From: Paenibacillus ottowii
Lineage (GTDB): Bacteria; Bacillota; Bacilli; Paenibacillales; Paenibacillaceae
DNA length: 64,000 bases
Assembly: GCF_006874425.1 (NCBI RefSeq)
Contig: NZ_VIJZ01000011.1
Span: forward strand, 62,001 to 126,000
Reading direction: 5' to 3'
This document shows, piece by piece, positions 1 through 8,362 of the stretch (its first letter is position 1; the number at the start of each line of letters is the position of its first letter). The translations under genes were made by a program, and so were the position numbers. The notes under the pieces were generated by a model. The model made no database searches. It was not told where the DNA came from and saw only the letters and a list, made by a program, of their open reading frames with translations.

Positions 1-585
1 GATAGCGAAGCTATTGAACGTCTCAAGATTCAGTATGGCACTTCCATGGCCTATCCGCTTAGCAGTATGGGTGCTCATGTGTCAACCATTCCGAACCACC
101 AGGTAGGCAGAACCGCACCGCTGCAAACCAGATCAAATGTCGCCTACTTCGGTGTATTCGGTTATGAACTTGACCCATTGGCTTTGACCGAGGAAGAATG
201 CGGTATTATCAAAAAGCAGATACAAGTATATAAACGCCACCGTCGATTAATTACCCAGGGAACGTTTTACCGTCTGCAGAGTCCTTTTGAAAAAAATGAG
301 ACAGCTTGGATGACCATTGATGCAGAGCGTGAGCATGCTCTCGTCGGCTGGTACCAGGTGCTGTCGCGTCCCAATGCGGCTTATGAACGGTTAAAGCTTA
401 TCGGACTGGACGAAATGGCAGTATATTTCGTGGAAGAACTGGGTCAACGTTTTACAGGCAGCGAGTTAATGAACATCGGACTTATACTCACTCCCCCTTG
501 TAAGGCCGACCTGGATTTTAATATTGCGGAGAAATACGATTTCTCATCTCAATTATTTACTTTAACCAAGGAGACTTCCTCATGA
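1..585 (+). CDS. GH36 alpha-galactosidase, C-terminal fragment
   Basis: The frame is open from base 1 to the TGA at 583-585, so this is the last ~194 residues of a gene that starts left of the window. The segment around YGTSMAYPLSSMGAHVS and PNHQVGR is what I know from the end of the catalytic barrel of GH36 alpha-galactosidases, followed by their C-terminal beta-sandwich. The family hydrolyses terminal alpha-galactosides such as melibiose and raffinose, and is usually cytoplasmic. The catalytic Asp residues lie outside the window and cannot be checked. An internal ATG at 46 is not the start. The Gfo/Idh genes and RpiR regulator nearby suggest a carbohydrate-use neighbourhood, but there is no co-transcription with them because they are on the other strand. 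Confidence 0.85.
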   Translation, partial: DSEAIERLKIQYGTSMAYPLSSMGAHVSTIPNHQVGRTAPLQTRSNVAYFGVFGYELDPLALTEEECGIIKKQIQVYKRHRRLITQGTFYRLQSPFEKNETAWMTIDAEREHALVGWYQVLSRPNAAYERLKLIGLDEMAVYFVEELGQRFTGSELMNIGLILTPPCKADLDFNIAEKYDFSSQLFTLTKETSS

Positions 586-763
586 TTGAGATATAAGTTT
601 CAATAGGGGATAGACTTTAGTTAGAACGCTATGATTGGTGTTATTGATCTTAAATACGTCATACTGGGTAAAATCATTTTCGTATAAATTCGATGATTTT
701 ACCTGGTATGACTCTCTGAAAATAAAGTATCCCATCAATTCAATCTCCACAGCTAAGAAAGAA

Positions 764-1036
764 TTAGATCATAGGCCTGTTCTTCTCTCCAACTCCTCTG
801 CTGACTGCATGCCTAATCGCGCAATATACAGTGCTGTCTGGGTAGACATTATGTCCAGTAATAGAAGACAACTTAATGATGTGTCCCGATTTCTGTTCTC
901 GCATCACAGGCAAATCAGCCGAAATTCCATACAAAATCCCTCTGCTGTTCATATCAATCATCATATTCCATTCATCCATTTTCTCTCGCCCAACTATTCG
1001 AATCAGACCATTGAGATCTCTAATCTCAAATCGCAT
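764..1036 (-). pseudogene. SDR-family oxidoreductase remnant
   Basis: About 90 residues read like the middle of a classical short-chain dehydrogenase: EWNMMIDMN, then RGILYGISADLPVMREQKSG, HIIKLSS, and an altered catalytic motif. Where a working enzyme has YxxxK the fragment has YCAIR, so the active-site Lys is changed. Neither the N-terminal TGxxxGxG nucleotide site nor the C-terminal third is present, and there is no plausible start. I infer a dead fragment of an SDR gene. The family match rests on motif reading only. Confidence 0.6.
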
Positions 1037-1318
1037 TTGCCTAGGTTCAAGCGTGTACTACATTCGCATGATGACCCCCATGTCTGGTGGGCAGGATTTA
1101 GCGACAACGGCAGTGGTCATAATTGGACCAATGTGTTGGATGGGGAAGTAACTTACGATCCGACCGGGGCGGTGGAAGTCAGCGGACAATGGTATGATGT
1201 ACCCCGTGGAACGAACAGGGACAGCGGTATCTTGGGCTTTTCTATACGACTTGGTGATCTCGTCAAAACATACCAAAGCAGTGGATTTGGCGCGAATATT
1301 TTGAGAAAAATATCATAG
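1030..1318 (+). pseudogene. Possible remnant of an unidentified coding region
   Basis: The last ~95 codons of a longer open frame (635-1318) have protein-like composition, rich in G, W, D and aromatic residues (for example WWAGFSDNGSG, VSGQWYDVP, SSGFGANILRK), with a periodicity resembling a beta-rich secreted domain. The N-terminal two thirds of that frame run antisense to the SDR fragment and do not look like protein. I do not recognise a family. It may be the 3' end of a lost gene. Confidence 0.25.
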
Positions 1319-1378
1319 TATGAACGAAAAACCTCTCCCACCGGTCGAGATGGCTGAGCAAATCAGCATGCTTTTGGA

Positions 1379-1438
1379 CCGGAAATGGTGATTCCGGCGC
1401 TCCAAAATAGAGTAGCAGACTTATCTATCTGCTACTCT
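1379..1438 (-). terminator. Tandem hairpins, likely terminator of the oxidoreductase pair
   Basis: A perfect 11-bp inverted repeat (AGAGTAGCAGA at 1409-1419 with TCTGCTACTCT at 1428-1438) is followed on the minus strand by ATTTTGG. A second hairpin, CCGGAA/TTCCGG, lies at 1379-1397. The position fits termination of the minus-strand genes that end at 1498. Confidence 0.6.
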
Positions 1439-1497
1439 CACATTCATGAGTCAAAAGCAGCTTAAGCGGGTTGCTTCCTCAATTTCAGCTAAAAGTA

Positions 1498-2493
1498 TTA
1501 AAGGTCGTGTCTATCAGGACCAAATACGAGATTCGCCGACTTTTTGGCCTCCTCAATGACCTTCATAACCTTTTCGCTGTGCTCAAGCATATCCGAGACT
1601 TTTTCTAAATCATTTTCTCGGATGATGCGGTCGAATTCAACAAATTCGTCATACATACGGTGCGGATGATCTTTCAGGTCCACCCGGATGGGTGTTTCCT
1701 TAGTAGGCGTGTATTCAAAATTGTCGCATACATTAGCTGAACTCGCCATATGGATATAGCCCTTATTGCCTTGAATGTTCACAGCATTAGGTGCCGTACT
1801 ATCTTTTGAACCTATGCAAATACACTTGAAATCGCCGTAATCCAGCAGCAATATACCTGAGGTGTCAATGCCACGCTCCATGTTCGCCCAATACTCCACC
1901 TTCTTAGGGCTCCCAAAGAAACCAACAACAAAATGAATGTTGTATAAATTGATATCCATCAAGGCTCCCCCAGACATTTCCGGATTAAATGCAGGCTGGA
2001 TTATCCCCTCTTTGAAAGCCTCATACCGGGAAGAATATTGAGAATAGTTGCATTCCACGATTTTAATCTCGCCAAGTTTAGGTAGATACTCCTTCATGGA
2101 CAAATAATTTTTCAAATATTGATTCGTAATGGCTTCCACCAATATCAATTTTCTTTGCTGAGCAATTTCTTTTAGCTCTAGAAATTCATGCACATTGGAT
2201 GTAAATGGCTTCTCACATATGACATGTTTACCACTCAATAAAGCTTCTTTGGCGTATGAATAATGAAGATGATTAGGCAACCCAATGTAAACAGTGTCCA
2301 CGTCATTATTCATTAGCATTTTGCTGTAATCCGAATAAATCTGAGAGATTCCATATCTATGTTGCCAATCCAATAACTTCTCTTCATGATTAGGTCTAGA
2401 ACAAATGGCCTTTAATAAAATAGTCGGGATTTCCTGAATAAAGCTCAATAGATCCCCTACGATTATTCCTGCTCCGACAATTCCCAATTTCAT
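1498..2493 (-). CDS. Gfo/Idh/MocA family NAD(P)-dependent oxidoreductase
   Basis: A 331-residue protein with an N-terminal Rossmann fold (GIVGAGIIVG) and the family's EKPF motif near residue 95, whose Lys is the conserved catalytic residue. The C-terminal half is the alpha/beta substrate domain. The family oxidises or reduces sugars, inositols and related compounds; the substrate cannot be read here. The ATG lies one base past the stop of the upstream gene, with GAGGAG about 11 bases before it, so the two oxidoreductases form one operon. The sequence is AT-rich relative to its right-hand neighbours. The divergent RpiR-type regulator is the obvious candidate controller. Confidence 0.85.
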   Translation of the reverse strand: MKLGIVGAGIIVGDLLSFIQEIPTILLKAICSRPNHEEKLLDWQHRYGISQIYSDYSKMLMNNDVDTVYIGLPNHLHYSYAKEALLSGKHVICEKPFTSNVHEFLELKEIAQQRKLILVEAITNQYLKNYLSMKEYLPKLGEIKIVECNYSQYSSRYEAFKEGIIQPAFNPEMSGGALMDINLYNIHFVVGFFGSPKKVEYWANMERGIDTSGILLLDYGDFKCICIGSKDSTAPNAVNIQGNKGYIHMASSANVCDNFEYTPTKETPIRVDLKDHPHRMYDEFVEFDRIIRENDLEKVSDMLEHSEKVMKVIEEAKKSANLVFGPDRHDL

Positions 2494-2494
2494 T

Positions 2495-3514
2495 CTAATT
2501 ACACTCCTCTATGCCCTTCTCAAGTATTTCCATTGAAGTTATGGTTTCTTCATCTTTAATCACTTTTTCCTTGCCATGTATGATCGATTGATAGAGATCA
2601 TCATACACCCGGGCATAATCTCCTTTTTCAGAAACAACTTTTTCTTCATGGTACTGACCATCATCATCCAGGTATGTTAAGATGCCATAATGCTCAGGCT
2701 GGTCAAGGCCGAAATCAAGGTGTCCCGTAGGCAGATAGAATAATTTAAGATGCTCTTCCTGACGATCCTTTGTCTGCTTTATAAAAACACCTTTTTTGCC
2801 GTATACCACAAAACTCGGCCGCTCTTTTAAACGAAAAAAGCTGGATTTGATGGATACCTTGAGTGGGGAATAATAAAAATCCAGATCAAAATAGTCATTC
2901 ATTCTTCCGGAACCGAGCAATTGGCGAACATCGTAGTGGATCGTGTCAGGTTTCCCAAAATAGGAAAGAACCTGGTCAATGGTATGAGCGCCGTGTCCAT
3001 ACAGGTAACTGTTATGTTTGGAAAAATGAGAGGTGGAGTTAGGAGTCTCAGGGCGATAATAATCGAAATGCATCTCTACCTCCAACAAATCACCGAGTTT
3101 TCCTGATTCAATAACCTTTTTTGTAGTGAGGAAATCCGAATCATAACGTCTATTTTGATAGCACTGTATGATCAGATTTTTCTCTTTGGCATATTGGAAG
3201 ATGGACACAGCTTCTTCTTTCGTCAACATAAAGGGCTTCTCAACAAGTACATTTTTTCCCTGGTCGAGTGCCATTTTCGCATACGTGTAGTGCGATTCTA
3301 CAGGTGTACAGATAACAATCAACTGAATTTCCTTATCGTTCATTAGAGATTCAAGATGATCTGTATACTGCACGCCCGGGGTTTTCTCCCACTCCCCTTT
3401 ATCTGGATTACGGGCGTAGATCGTCTTTACCTTCAAATAATCTCTGCTCAATGAAAAAGGAAGATGATACCGATTGGTGCTTTTGCCATTCCCAATGTAA
3501 CCGATGGTAAGCAT
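2495..3514 (-). CDS. Gfo/Idh/MocA oxidoreductase, YhhX-like
   Basis: Rossmann-fold oxidoreductase of 339 residues. It opens with TIGYIGNGKSTNRYHLP, has VLVEKPF near residue 95, then CYQNRRYDSDFLT and EVEMHFDYYRPE. These match my memory of the Escherichia coli YhhX subgroup rather than inositol dehydrogenases. The reaction is unknown; NAD(P)-linked sugar chemistry is the family role. I chose the ATG at 3514 because AGGGGGA sits properly before it; an in-frame ATG nine codons earlier (3541) lies ahead of that site. It is the first gene of the two-gene operon, separated from the next by one base. Confidence 0.85.
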   Translation of the reverse strand: MLTIGYIGNGKSTNRYHLPFSLSRDYLKVKTIYARNPDKGEWEKTPGVQYTDHLESLMNDKEIQLIVICTPVESHYTYAKMALDQGKNVLVEKPFMLTKEEAVSIFQYAKEKNLIIQCYQNRRYDSDFLTTKKVIESGKLGDLLEVEMHFDYYRPETPNSTSHFSKHNSYLYGHGAHTIDQVLSYFGKPDTIHYDVRQLLGSGRMNDYFDLDFYYSPLKVSIKSSFFRLKERPSFVVYGKKGVFIKQTKDRQEEHLKLFYLPTGHLDFGLDQPEHYGILTYLDDDGQYHEEKVVSEKGDYARVYDDLYQSIIHGKEKVIKDEETITSMEILEKGIEECN

Positions 3515-3622
3515 ATTAATTCCCCCTAGACTCTTTTTCATTTATTATAGTAAAAGAACGTCGATCGTAAAGAATTTACCATCAAAATGGTACATTCAAC
3601 CGAATAATTGTAAGCAAGACGG

Positions 3623-3638
3623 TTTGTTTTTAAACAAA
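3623..3638. promoter_or_regulatory. Palindrome in the oxidoreductase/RpiR divergent promoter
   Basis: TTTGTTT-TT-AAACAAA is a perfect 7-bp inverted repeat about 57 bases before the RpiR-type start and about 110 before the divergent oxidoreductase start. Its place between divergent genes suggests an operator for the RpiR protein. Binding is inference. Confidence 0.4.
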
Positions 3639-3694
3639 ATGTTCACTTTACATCTTTTGTAAAATGCTATTTCTATTGAACCGGGGGGAACCTG

Positions 3695-4561
3695 TTGAAA
3701 ATACTGATGCAATTGTCTGAAATGAAAAACTTTACACCAAACGAAAAAAGCATTGCTTCCTATATTTTGGCCCATAAGGAAAAGATTCTACATTTAAATA
3801 TTCAGGAGCTTGCCAAAGCTACGTATACTTCACACTCAGCCATTAATCGATTAATTCATAAACTTGGGCTATCCGGCTTCAAGGAGTTTACCATTAAACT
3901 TGCTCTGGAATTTCAGCAGGATACCCAGAATATTTCCAATGTAGACCCCAACTATCCATTCGGATTTGATGAAACCCCACTACAAGTGGCGAAAGAAATT
4001 GCAGAGCTAATGAAGGAAACGATTGAAAAAAACTTTACCTTCTTGGGTGATAACTTGCTGTCACAAACGGCCCAGTTGCTGAATCAAGCGGATAGGATCT
4101 TTATATATGCGTTAGGCGATTCACAAATCCGAGCGAAAAGTTTTCAGAATAAATTAATAAAAATCAACAAATACGTGGTTATAGCCACGGAGCTGTCTGA
4201 ATGGGCTTACCATACGGCTAATCTAACGTCGCAGGATTGCGCTATTTTTTTAACTTATCATGGCAAGTCACCGATTTTTTTAAAAGCGGCACGACATTTT
4301 GCGCGAGAAAATATTCCATTTATCACAATTACAGCTACCAATCAAAGTGAATTGGCCAGACTAAGCCATATCTGTATCCAGGTGCCTAATGACGAAGTAA
4401 AGCATGCCAAGATTGGTACGTTTTCGTCACAAATTGCCTTTGACTATGTATTAAATGTGATATACTCCTGTATCTATAAAATCGACTACTTGAAAAATAT
4501 GCAAACCCTAACACAATCGTTGGAGAATTCGCATCTCAACGACATGATGAATGACGTTTAG
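3695..4561 (+). CDS. RpiR-family transcriptional regulator
   Basis: A 288-residue protein with an N-terminal RpiR helix-turn-helix (residues 1-75; the HTH runs about AKATYTSHSAINRLIHKLG) and a C-terminal SIS phosphosugar-binding domain (about 110-250; RIFIYALGDSQIRAK and FLTYHGKS). Family members sense phosphosugars and control sugar catabolism. The start is TTG at 3695 with GGGGGGAA four bases upstream; the ATG four codons in lacks a well-placed site. It is divergent from the two Gfo/Idh enzymes, which are its likely targets, and may also regulate itself through the palindrome at 3623-3638. Confidence 0.85.
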   Translation: MKILMQLSEMKNFTPNEKSIASYILAHKEKILHLNIQELAKATYTSHSAINRLIHKLGLSGFKEFTIKLALEFQQDTQNISNVDPNYPFGFDETPLQVAKEIAELMKETIEKNFTFLGDNLLSQTAQLLNQADRIFIYALGDSQIRAKSFQNKLIKINKYVVIATELSEWAYHTANLTSQDCAIFLTYHGKSPIFLKAARHFARENIPFITITATNQSELARLSHICIQVPNDEVKHAKIGTFSSQIAFDYVLNVIYSCIYKIDYLKNMQTLTQSLENSHLNDMMNDV

Positions 4562-4632
4562 AAGGACTAGCTTCCCTCTAGCTGCAAAATAAGCGGCAAC
4601 TTATAAGTATATAGGGTTGTCCTTCAACAAAT

Positions 4633-4665
4633 AAGGTCTAGTTAGTATTATGCTAACTAGACCTT
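4633..4665. terminator. Bidirectional terminator
   Basis: A perfect 13-bp stem (AAGGTCTAGTTAG / CTAACTAGACCTT) with a 7-base loop sits between convergent genes. On the plus strand it is followed by TTGTCTTTT; on the minus strand by ATTTGTTG. Confidence 0.75.
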
Positions 4666-4671
4666 TGTCTT

Positions 4672-4977
4672 TTATCTCTTCAAGCCCGTCAGTACAGCGG
4701 ACAGCAAGCTAGGAAAGCGTTCATTCAAATCATCGTAACGGATAGAGATAAAGCGTTGGGTTCCCTCTATTCTCGTATGAATAACCCCTGATTCCCGAAG
4801 AACCTTGAAATGATGAGACAAGGTTGACTTTGGGGCTGAAATATCTATCGAGCTACAGGATTGCTCCCCTTTTTCGTCTAAAATCTGGATGATATTAAGC
4901 CGAATGGGGTCACTGAGTGCATATAAAACTGTAGGTAAAGTAATTTCTATTACGTTAGGATGATACAGCGTTCTCAA
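4672..4977 (-). CDS. ArsR-family winged-helix repressor
   Basis: A 101-residue winged-helix protein with the ArsR layout: YALSDPIRLNIIQIL, then STLSHHFKVLRESGVI as the recognition helix and a beta-wing ending near FISIRY. There is one Cys (in QSCSSID) but no CxC metal box, so the inducer is probably not a classical arsenic or cadmium ligand. The start is TTG at 4977, preceded by GCAGGTGA; a nearby GTG runs into a stop. It is divergent from an MFS exporter, and the intervening palindrome overlaps promoter elements for both genes, so repression of the exporter and of itself is likely. Confidence 0.85.
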   Translation of the reverse strand: MRTLYHPNVIEITLPTVLYALSDPIRLNIIQILDEKGEQSCSSIDISAPKSTLSHHFKVLRESGVIHTRIEGTQRFISIRYDDLNERFPSLLSAVLTGLKR

Positions 4978-5009
4978 GATCCGTTCACCTGCCTAATAAA
5001 GAATTATAG

Positions 5010-5039
5010 TTGCATTATAGCATATTGGAATGCTATATT
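5010..5039 (+). promoter_or_regulatory. MFS promoter with embedded ArsR-type operator
   Basis: TTGCAT (5010-5015) and TATATT (5034-5039) are spaced 18 bases. Inside lies ATAGCAT-ATTGGA-ATGCTAT (5017-5036), a perfect 7-bp inverted repeat of the size ArsR repressors bind. A minus-strand pair (TTCCAA at 5025-5030 and TATAAT at 5003-5008, 16 apart) for the repressor overlaps the same repeat. Confidence 0.6.
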
Positions 5040-5088
5040 TCTATTATTCGAAAATATTCGAACATTAGAACAAATGGAGGGTTTCGTT

Positions 5089-6252
5089 TTGAGTAAAATT
5101 ATCACCTTGTTTTTCTTGATTATGTTTTTCATTGGTACGGATACGTTCATTGTGTCGCCTCTTCTGCCTCTTCTTCGTGAAAGCTTTGGCATTTCTATCG
5201 AACAATCGGGCTGGATCGTTTCAGCCTATGCTTTAGGGTATGCTCTGTTTGCCTTAATAGCAGGACCGTTGTCAGATGCATGGAATCGAAAAAAAGTACT
5301 GCTGTTCGGTTTGCTTGGTTTCGGTATCTTCACTCTACTTTGCGGCTTTGCCGTTGATTTTTGGACCATGTTTGCTTTTCGCTTATTGGCTGGCATTAGT
5401 GCTGCTTTTGCCTCACCTCAAGTTTGGGCAGCCATTCCTCAATTAGTTCAACCACATAAAGTGTTAAAAGCCATGGGAGTTGCCACCGCAGGATTAGCCT
5501 TTTCCCAAATGCTAGGCGTTCCCATTGGCAGCTATCTCGCTACCGCCGGGTGGCAAATACCCTTTATTGTGATTGGTTGCTGCACCTTCCTGATCGTTAT
5601 TTGGACTGCTGTTCTCTTGCCCGCCTTACCTCCTTCTATGCAGAAGCAAAAGGCTCCCTCGATTAGGAACAGATATCGTTCATTGCTGCAGGGCTCAACA
5701 CCTAAGGTCGCTTTTCTGGCCTACTTCCTGTTCCAACTCGGAAATTTTGCTGCCTTCTCTTTTATTGGCACATGGCTGTCCGACAAATTCAGCCTCAATG
5801 TTGCAGTTATTGGTATGGTGATATTATTCCTTGGTTTAGGAAATACGATCAGCAGCTTATTTGGGAGCAGCCTAGTTAACAAAGTGGGTCCTAAGCATTC
5901 TTTGATCTATGGCGTAATTTTTATCGGCCTGCTTTATTTGCTTCTGCCCTATTTACCTAGTGTGACCTATGTCGAAATTACATATTTTCTGATCTTCCTT
6001 ATCCTTGGAATGATTTTTCCGCTTATGATGAGTATGCTTCAAACCTTGTCTGCCACAGCACGCGGAACAGTTTCATCACTTGCCAATTCTTCTATGTATT
6101 TTGGAACGATGGTTGGCTCTTTCACAGCAGGAATGCTATACGCGCACAGTGGTGGTTTTATTTCCGTTAGCCTGTTTTCTGTGATTTGTTTCGGTGTGTC
6201 ACTAATCTTGTTCCTACGTAGCGGAGTTTTACTAGGTCTAAGATTAAAATAG
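5089..6252 (+). CDS. MFS drug-efflux transporter, DHA1 type
   Basis: A 387-residue, 12-helix major facilitator. Motif A of the family appears as GPLSDAWNRKKVL after helix 2, and the helix 4-5 region AFRLLAGISAAFASPQVWA fits sugar-efflux/AraJ-like DHA1 exporters. It would pump small hydrophobic compounds out in exchange for protons; the substrate is unknown. I set the start at the TTG at 5089, six bases after GGAGGG. The longer frame to 4960 would overlap the divergent repressor gene and has no ribosome site. A pair of ATTCGAA repeats (5046-5052, 5056-5062) lies in the leader. Regulation by the adjacent ArsR protein is inferred. Confidence 0.85.
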   Translation: MSKIITLFFLIMFFIGTDTFIVSPLLPLLRESFGISIEQSGWIVSAYALGYALFALIAGPLSDAWNRKKVLLFGLLGFGIFTLLCGFAVDFWTMFAFRLLAGISAAFASPQVWAAIPQLVQPHKVLKAMGVATAGLAFSQMLGVPIGSYLATAGWQIPFIVIGCCTFLIVIWTAVLLPALPPSMQKQKAPSIRNRYRSLLQGSTPKVAFLAYFLFQLGNFAAFSFIGTWLSDKFSLNVAVIGMVILFLGLGNTISSLFGSSLVNKVGPKHSLIYGVIFIGLLYLLLPYLPSVTYVEITYFLIFLILGMIFPLMMSMLQTLSATARGTVSSLANSSMYFGTMVGSFTAGMLYAHSGGFISVSLFSVICFGVSLILFLRSGVLLGLRLK

Positions 6253-6321
6253 AAACGAATAACCATAAAATTCGACATAAACTCTATCTTTGGGCCAGAA
6301 AAAGAACTTATATTATTAGAA

Positions 6322-6344
6322 AAGCCGCCAGTATGGCGGCTTCT
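6322..6344. terminator. Terminator between the MFS gene and the FAD enzyme
   Basis: AAGCCGCCA-GTA-TGGCGGCTT, a perfect 9-bp stem between converging genes, followed by CTTATG on the plus strand and by TTTCTAATAA on the minus strand. Confidence 0.65.
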
Positions 6345-6375
6345 TATGCTATCTAGTGTTGTCTACCTTGAAGAA

Positions 6376-7503
6376 TCAATTTTCATCAATAGCATTTCGA
6401 ATATCATAATTATCGATGTTGATATCCAAAGCCATTCCAAGTGCTAACTTTGCCAGCTGACTTCCAATAAAGGGCCCCATGGTCAGTCCGGATGCTCCAA
6501 GCCCATTGGCAGCTATAAGACCGTTCCAGCCAGGAACAGCTCCAAGCACCGGTAGAAAACCAGGTGTAAAAGGACGGAAACCAACTCTTACCTCCTGAAA
6601 AGTACTATTTGCTAAATCAGGTGCTAATTCTAAACCTTTATTTAGGATTTCCTGCATCCCGCCTGCTGTTACTCTTGTATCGTATCCTTCGATTTCATTT
6701 TCGTGAGTCGCCCCTATGATGATCTTCTGTTGATCAAACGCTAACAAATATTGATCAGAAGGCGGCATGATTACAGGCCAGGTACCTGTATCTTGCCCAG
6801 CAGGGATCTGTAAATGCATGATTTGTGCTTTTTGAAAGCTAACCTTAAAGCGAATGCCCAAAGGCAGCATCAGTTGATTTGCCCATGCACCAGCACAAAC
6901 AATGACTACGTCAGACGAAAAGCTGTTTCCACCAACCGTTACTCCGGTTACATGATCGGAATCATATTGAAGCACAGCATCCCCATAGATAAGGGTTGCC
7001 CCATTTCTTTGTGCTGATCGGATCAACGCATCACGCAGCGCACGACCATCTATACGTGCGGCACCGCTAATATGAACGGAGCGATAGCGATCTACTAACA
7101 AAGGAAAACGTTCATGGGTTTCCTTTTCATTAAGCTGCATAATTTCACCGATTTCCGGTGCATCTGTATGACGTAAATGTGCCCGTTCCTGCATTTTTTG
7201 GATTTTATTTACATCATCATGAATACTGAGAGCTCCAACTTGAGCGTAGCCAGTTTCTGTTTCTCCCTCGCTTTTGAGTTCTTCAATCAGCTCGGGGTAA
7301 AAACGTGCGCCCGCTTTGGCTAGCTGGTACCAAGCTTGATTGCGTCGCTGTGATAGCCAGGGACAGATAATGCCAGCAGCTGCATCCGTAGCTTGTCCTT
7401 TATCTTTGCGGTCTACCAGAACGACATTAGTCCCCATTTTTGCTAACTGATATGCTGTCGATGCCCCTAGAATTCCTGCTCCGATTACGATAACCTTCTT
7501 CAT
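6376..7503 (-). CDS. FAD-dependent amino-acid oxidase-like protein (DAO family)
   Basis: A 375-residue flavoprotein of the glycine/D-amino acid oxidase superfamily. VIVIGAGILGASTAYQLA at the N-terminus is the FAD-binding GxGxxG; ATDAAAGIICPWLSQRRN and the C-terminal GFRPFTPGFLPVLG plus LIAANGLGASGLTMGP complete the DAO fold. It resembles Bacillus subtilis YurR in my memory. The reaction is probably oxidation of a secondary or D-amino acid; there is no signal peptide or membrane helix. The ATG at 7503 follows AGGAAAGGA. It stands alone and is convergent with the MFS gene. Confidence 0.8.
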   Translation of the reverse strand: MKKVIVIGAGILGASTAYQLAKMGTNVVLVDRKDKGQATDAAAGIICPWLSQRRNQAWYQLAKAGARFYPELIEELKSEGETETGYAQVGALSIHDDVNKIQKMQERAHLRHTDAPEIGEIMQLNEKETHERFPLLVDRYRSVHISGAARIDGRALRDALIRSAQRNGATLIYGDAVLQYDSDHVTGVTVGGNSFSSDVVIVCAGAWANQLMLPLGIRFKVSFQKAQIMHLQIPAGQDTGTWPVIMPPSDQYLLAFDQQKIIIGATHENEIEGYDTRVTAGGMQEILNKGLELAPDLANSTFQEVRVGFRPFTPGFLPVLGAVPGWNGLIAANGLGASGLTMGPFIGSQLAKLALGMALDINIDNYDIRNAIDEN

Positions 7504-7653
7504 GATTACATTCCTTTCCTACATCACTGTATCCATTATAGCGAATACTGCTTGAATGCATAAAGTTTGAAACATTAATATTTTAATCCTTATAAAGTTC
7601 TTAGATTTGATCTGTAAAGTAGTTGTCAGAACGAATGAAAAGGATGAAATGAT

Positions 7654-8361
7654 ATGGATAACATTATTTTACAGACAAAAAATCTCTGCAAAACCTTTGG
7701 ACAACAGCAGGCAGTGAACAACGTCGCGTTGTCTATTCAAGAGAATTCAGTGTATGGACTGCTCGGTCCAAATGGGGCAGGAAAATCAACCACCTTAAAA
7801 ATGCTAACCGGCATGCTGCGCCCGACAGCTGGTGAGATTTTATTTCAGGGAAAACCTTGGTCGCGGAAAGATCTCGTTCAGATCGGCGCGCTGATCGAAT
7901 CCCCTCCACTCTATGAGAATTTGACAGCAAGAGAGAACCTTAAGGTTCGTACAACGTTGCTGGGATTGCCTGATTCACGGATTGATGAAGTATTGAGTAT
8001 TGTCGATTTGACCCATACCGGAAAAAAGCTTTCTGGTCAGTTCTCGATGGGGATGAAACAGCGACTAGGCATTGCCATTGCGCTCCTCAATCATCCCAAG
8101 CTATTGATCCTAGATGAGCCAACCAACGGACTAGACCCTATCGGCATTCAGGAGCAACGCGAGCTGATTCGCTCCTTCCCGAAGCAAGGAATTACCGTAA
8201 TCCTTTCCAGTCATATCCTATCCGAAGTCGAACAAATTGTTGACCATGTCGGTATCATTGCCGGCGGCGTATTAGCTTATCAAGAGGCGGTCACTCCTGG
8301 GCAGGACCTGGAATCGTTGTTCATGCGGATTGCACAAGAATATCGAAAAGGAGATGAGTAG
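7654..8361 (+). CDS. Lantibiotic-immunity-type ABC transporter ATPase (SpaF/BcrA-like)
   Basis: A 235-residue ABC ATPase with Walker A GPNGAGKST (about 38-46), Q-loop in GALIESPPLY, signature FSMGMKQRLGIA (about 131) and Walker B LLILDEPTNGLDP. The signature begins FSMGM rather than LSGGQ, and the IESPPLYENLTARENL stretch is typical of NisF/SpaF/EpiF and bacitracin BcrA ATPases. In that family it energises two small permeases that remove cationic peptides from the membrane. It is the first gene of a five-gene run (ATPase, two permeases, response regulator, kinase). The gap to the first permease is one base. Confidence 0.85.
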   Translation: MDNIILQTKNLCKTFGQQQAVNNVALSIQENSVYGLLGPNGAGKSTTLKMLTGMLRPTAGEILFQGKPWSRKDLVQIGALIESPPLYENLTARENLKVRTTLLGLPDSRIDEVLSIVDLTHTGKKLSGQFSMGMKQRLGIAIALLNHPKLLILDEPTNGLDPIGIQEQRELIRSFPKQGITVILSSHILSEVEQIVDHVGIIAGGVLAYQEAVTPGQDLESLFMRIAQEYRKGDE

Positions 8362-8362
8362 G

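Larger units (their letters stand above)
586..1497. other. Gene-poor decayed interval
   Basis: About 900 bases without an intact gene. It holds an imperfect 17-bp inverted repeat (661-707), an SDR fragment on the minus strand (764-1036), a plus-strand coding-like remnant (about 1030-1318) and two hairpins near 1379-1438. Frames here are broken and no good ribosome binding site fits any long frame. It looks like a site where genes were inserted and have since decayed. Confidence 0.6.

Noticed and set aside
635..1318. A 227-codon plus-strand open frame
   Set aside because: No ribosome site, and its first two thirds are the antisense of an SDR-like fragment and do not look like protein. Only the tail is kept as a doubtful remnant.
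7504..7653. Lanthipeptide precursor near the immunity transporter
   Set aside because: No small frame with a leader and Cys/Ser/Thr-rich core occurs here or at 11943-12004.
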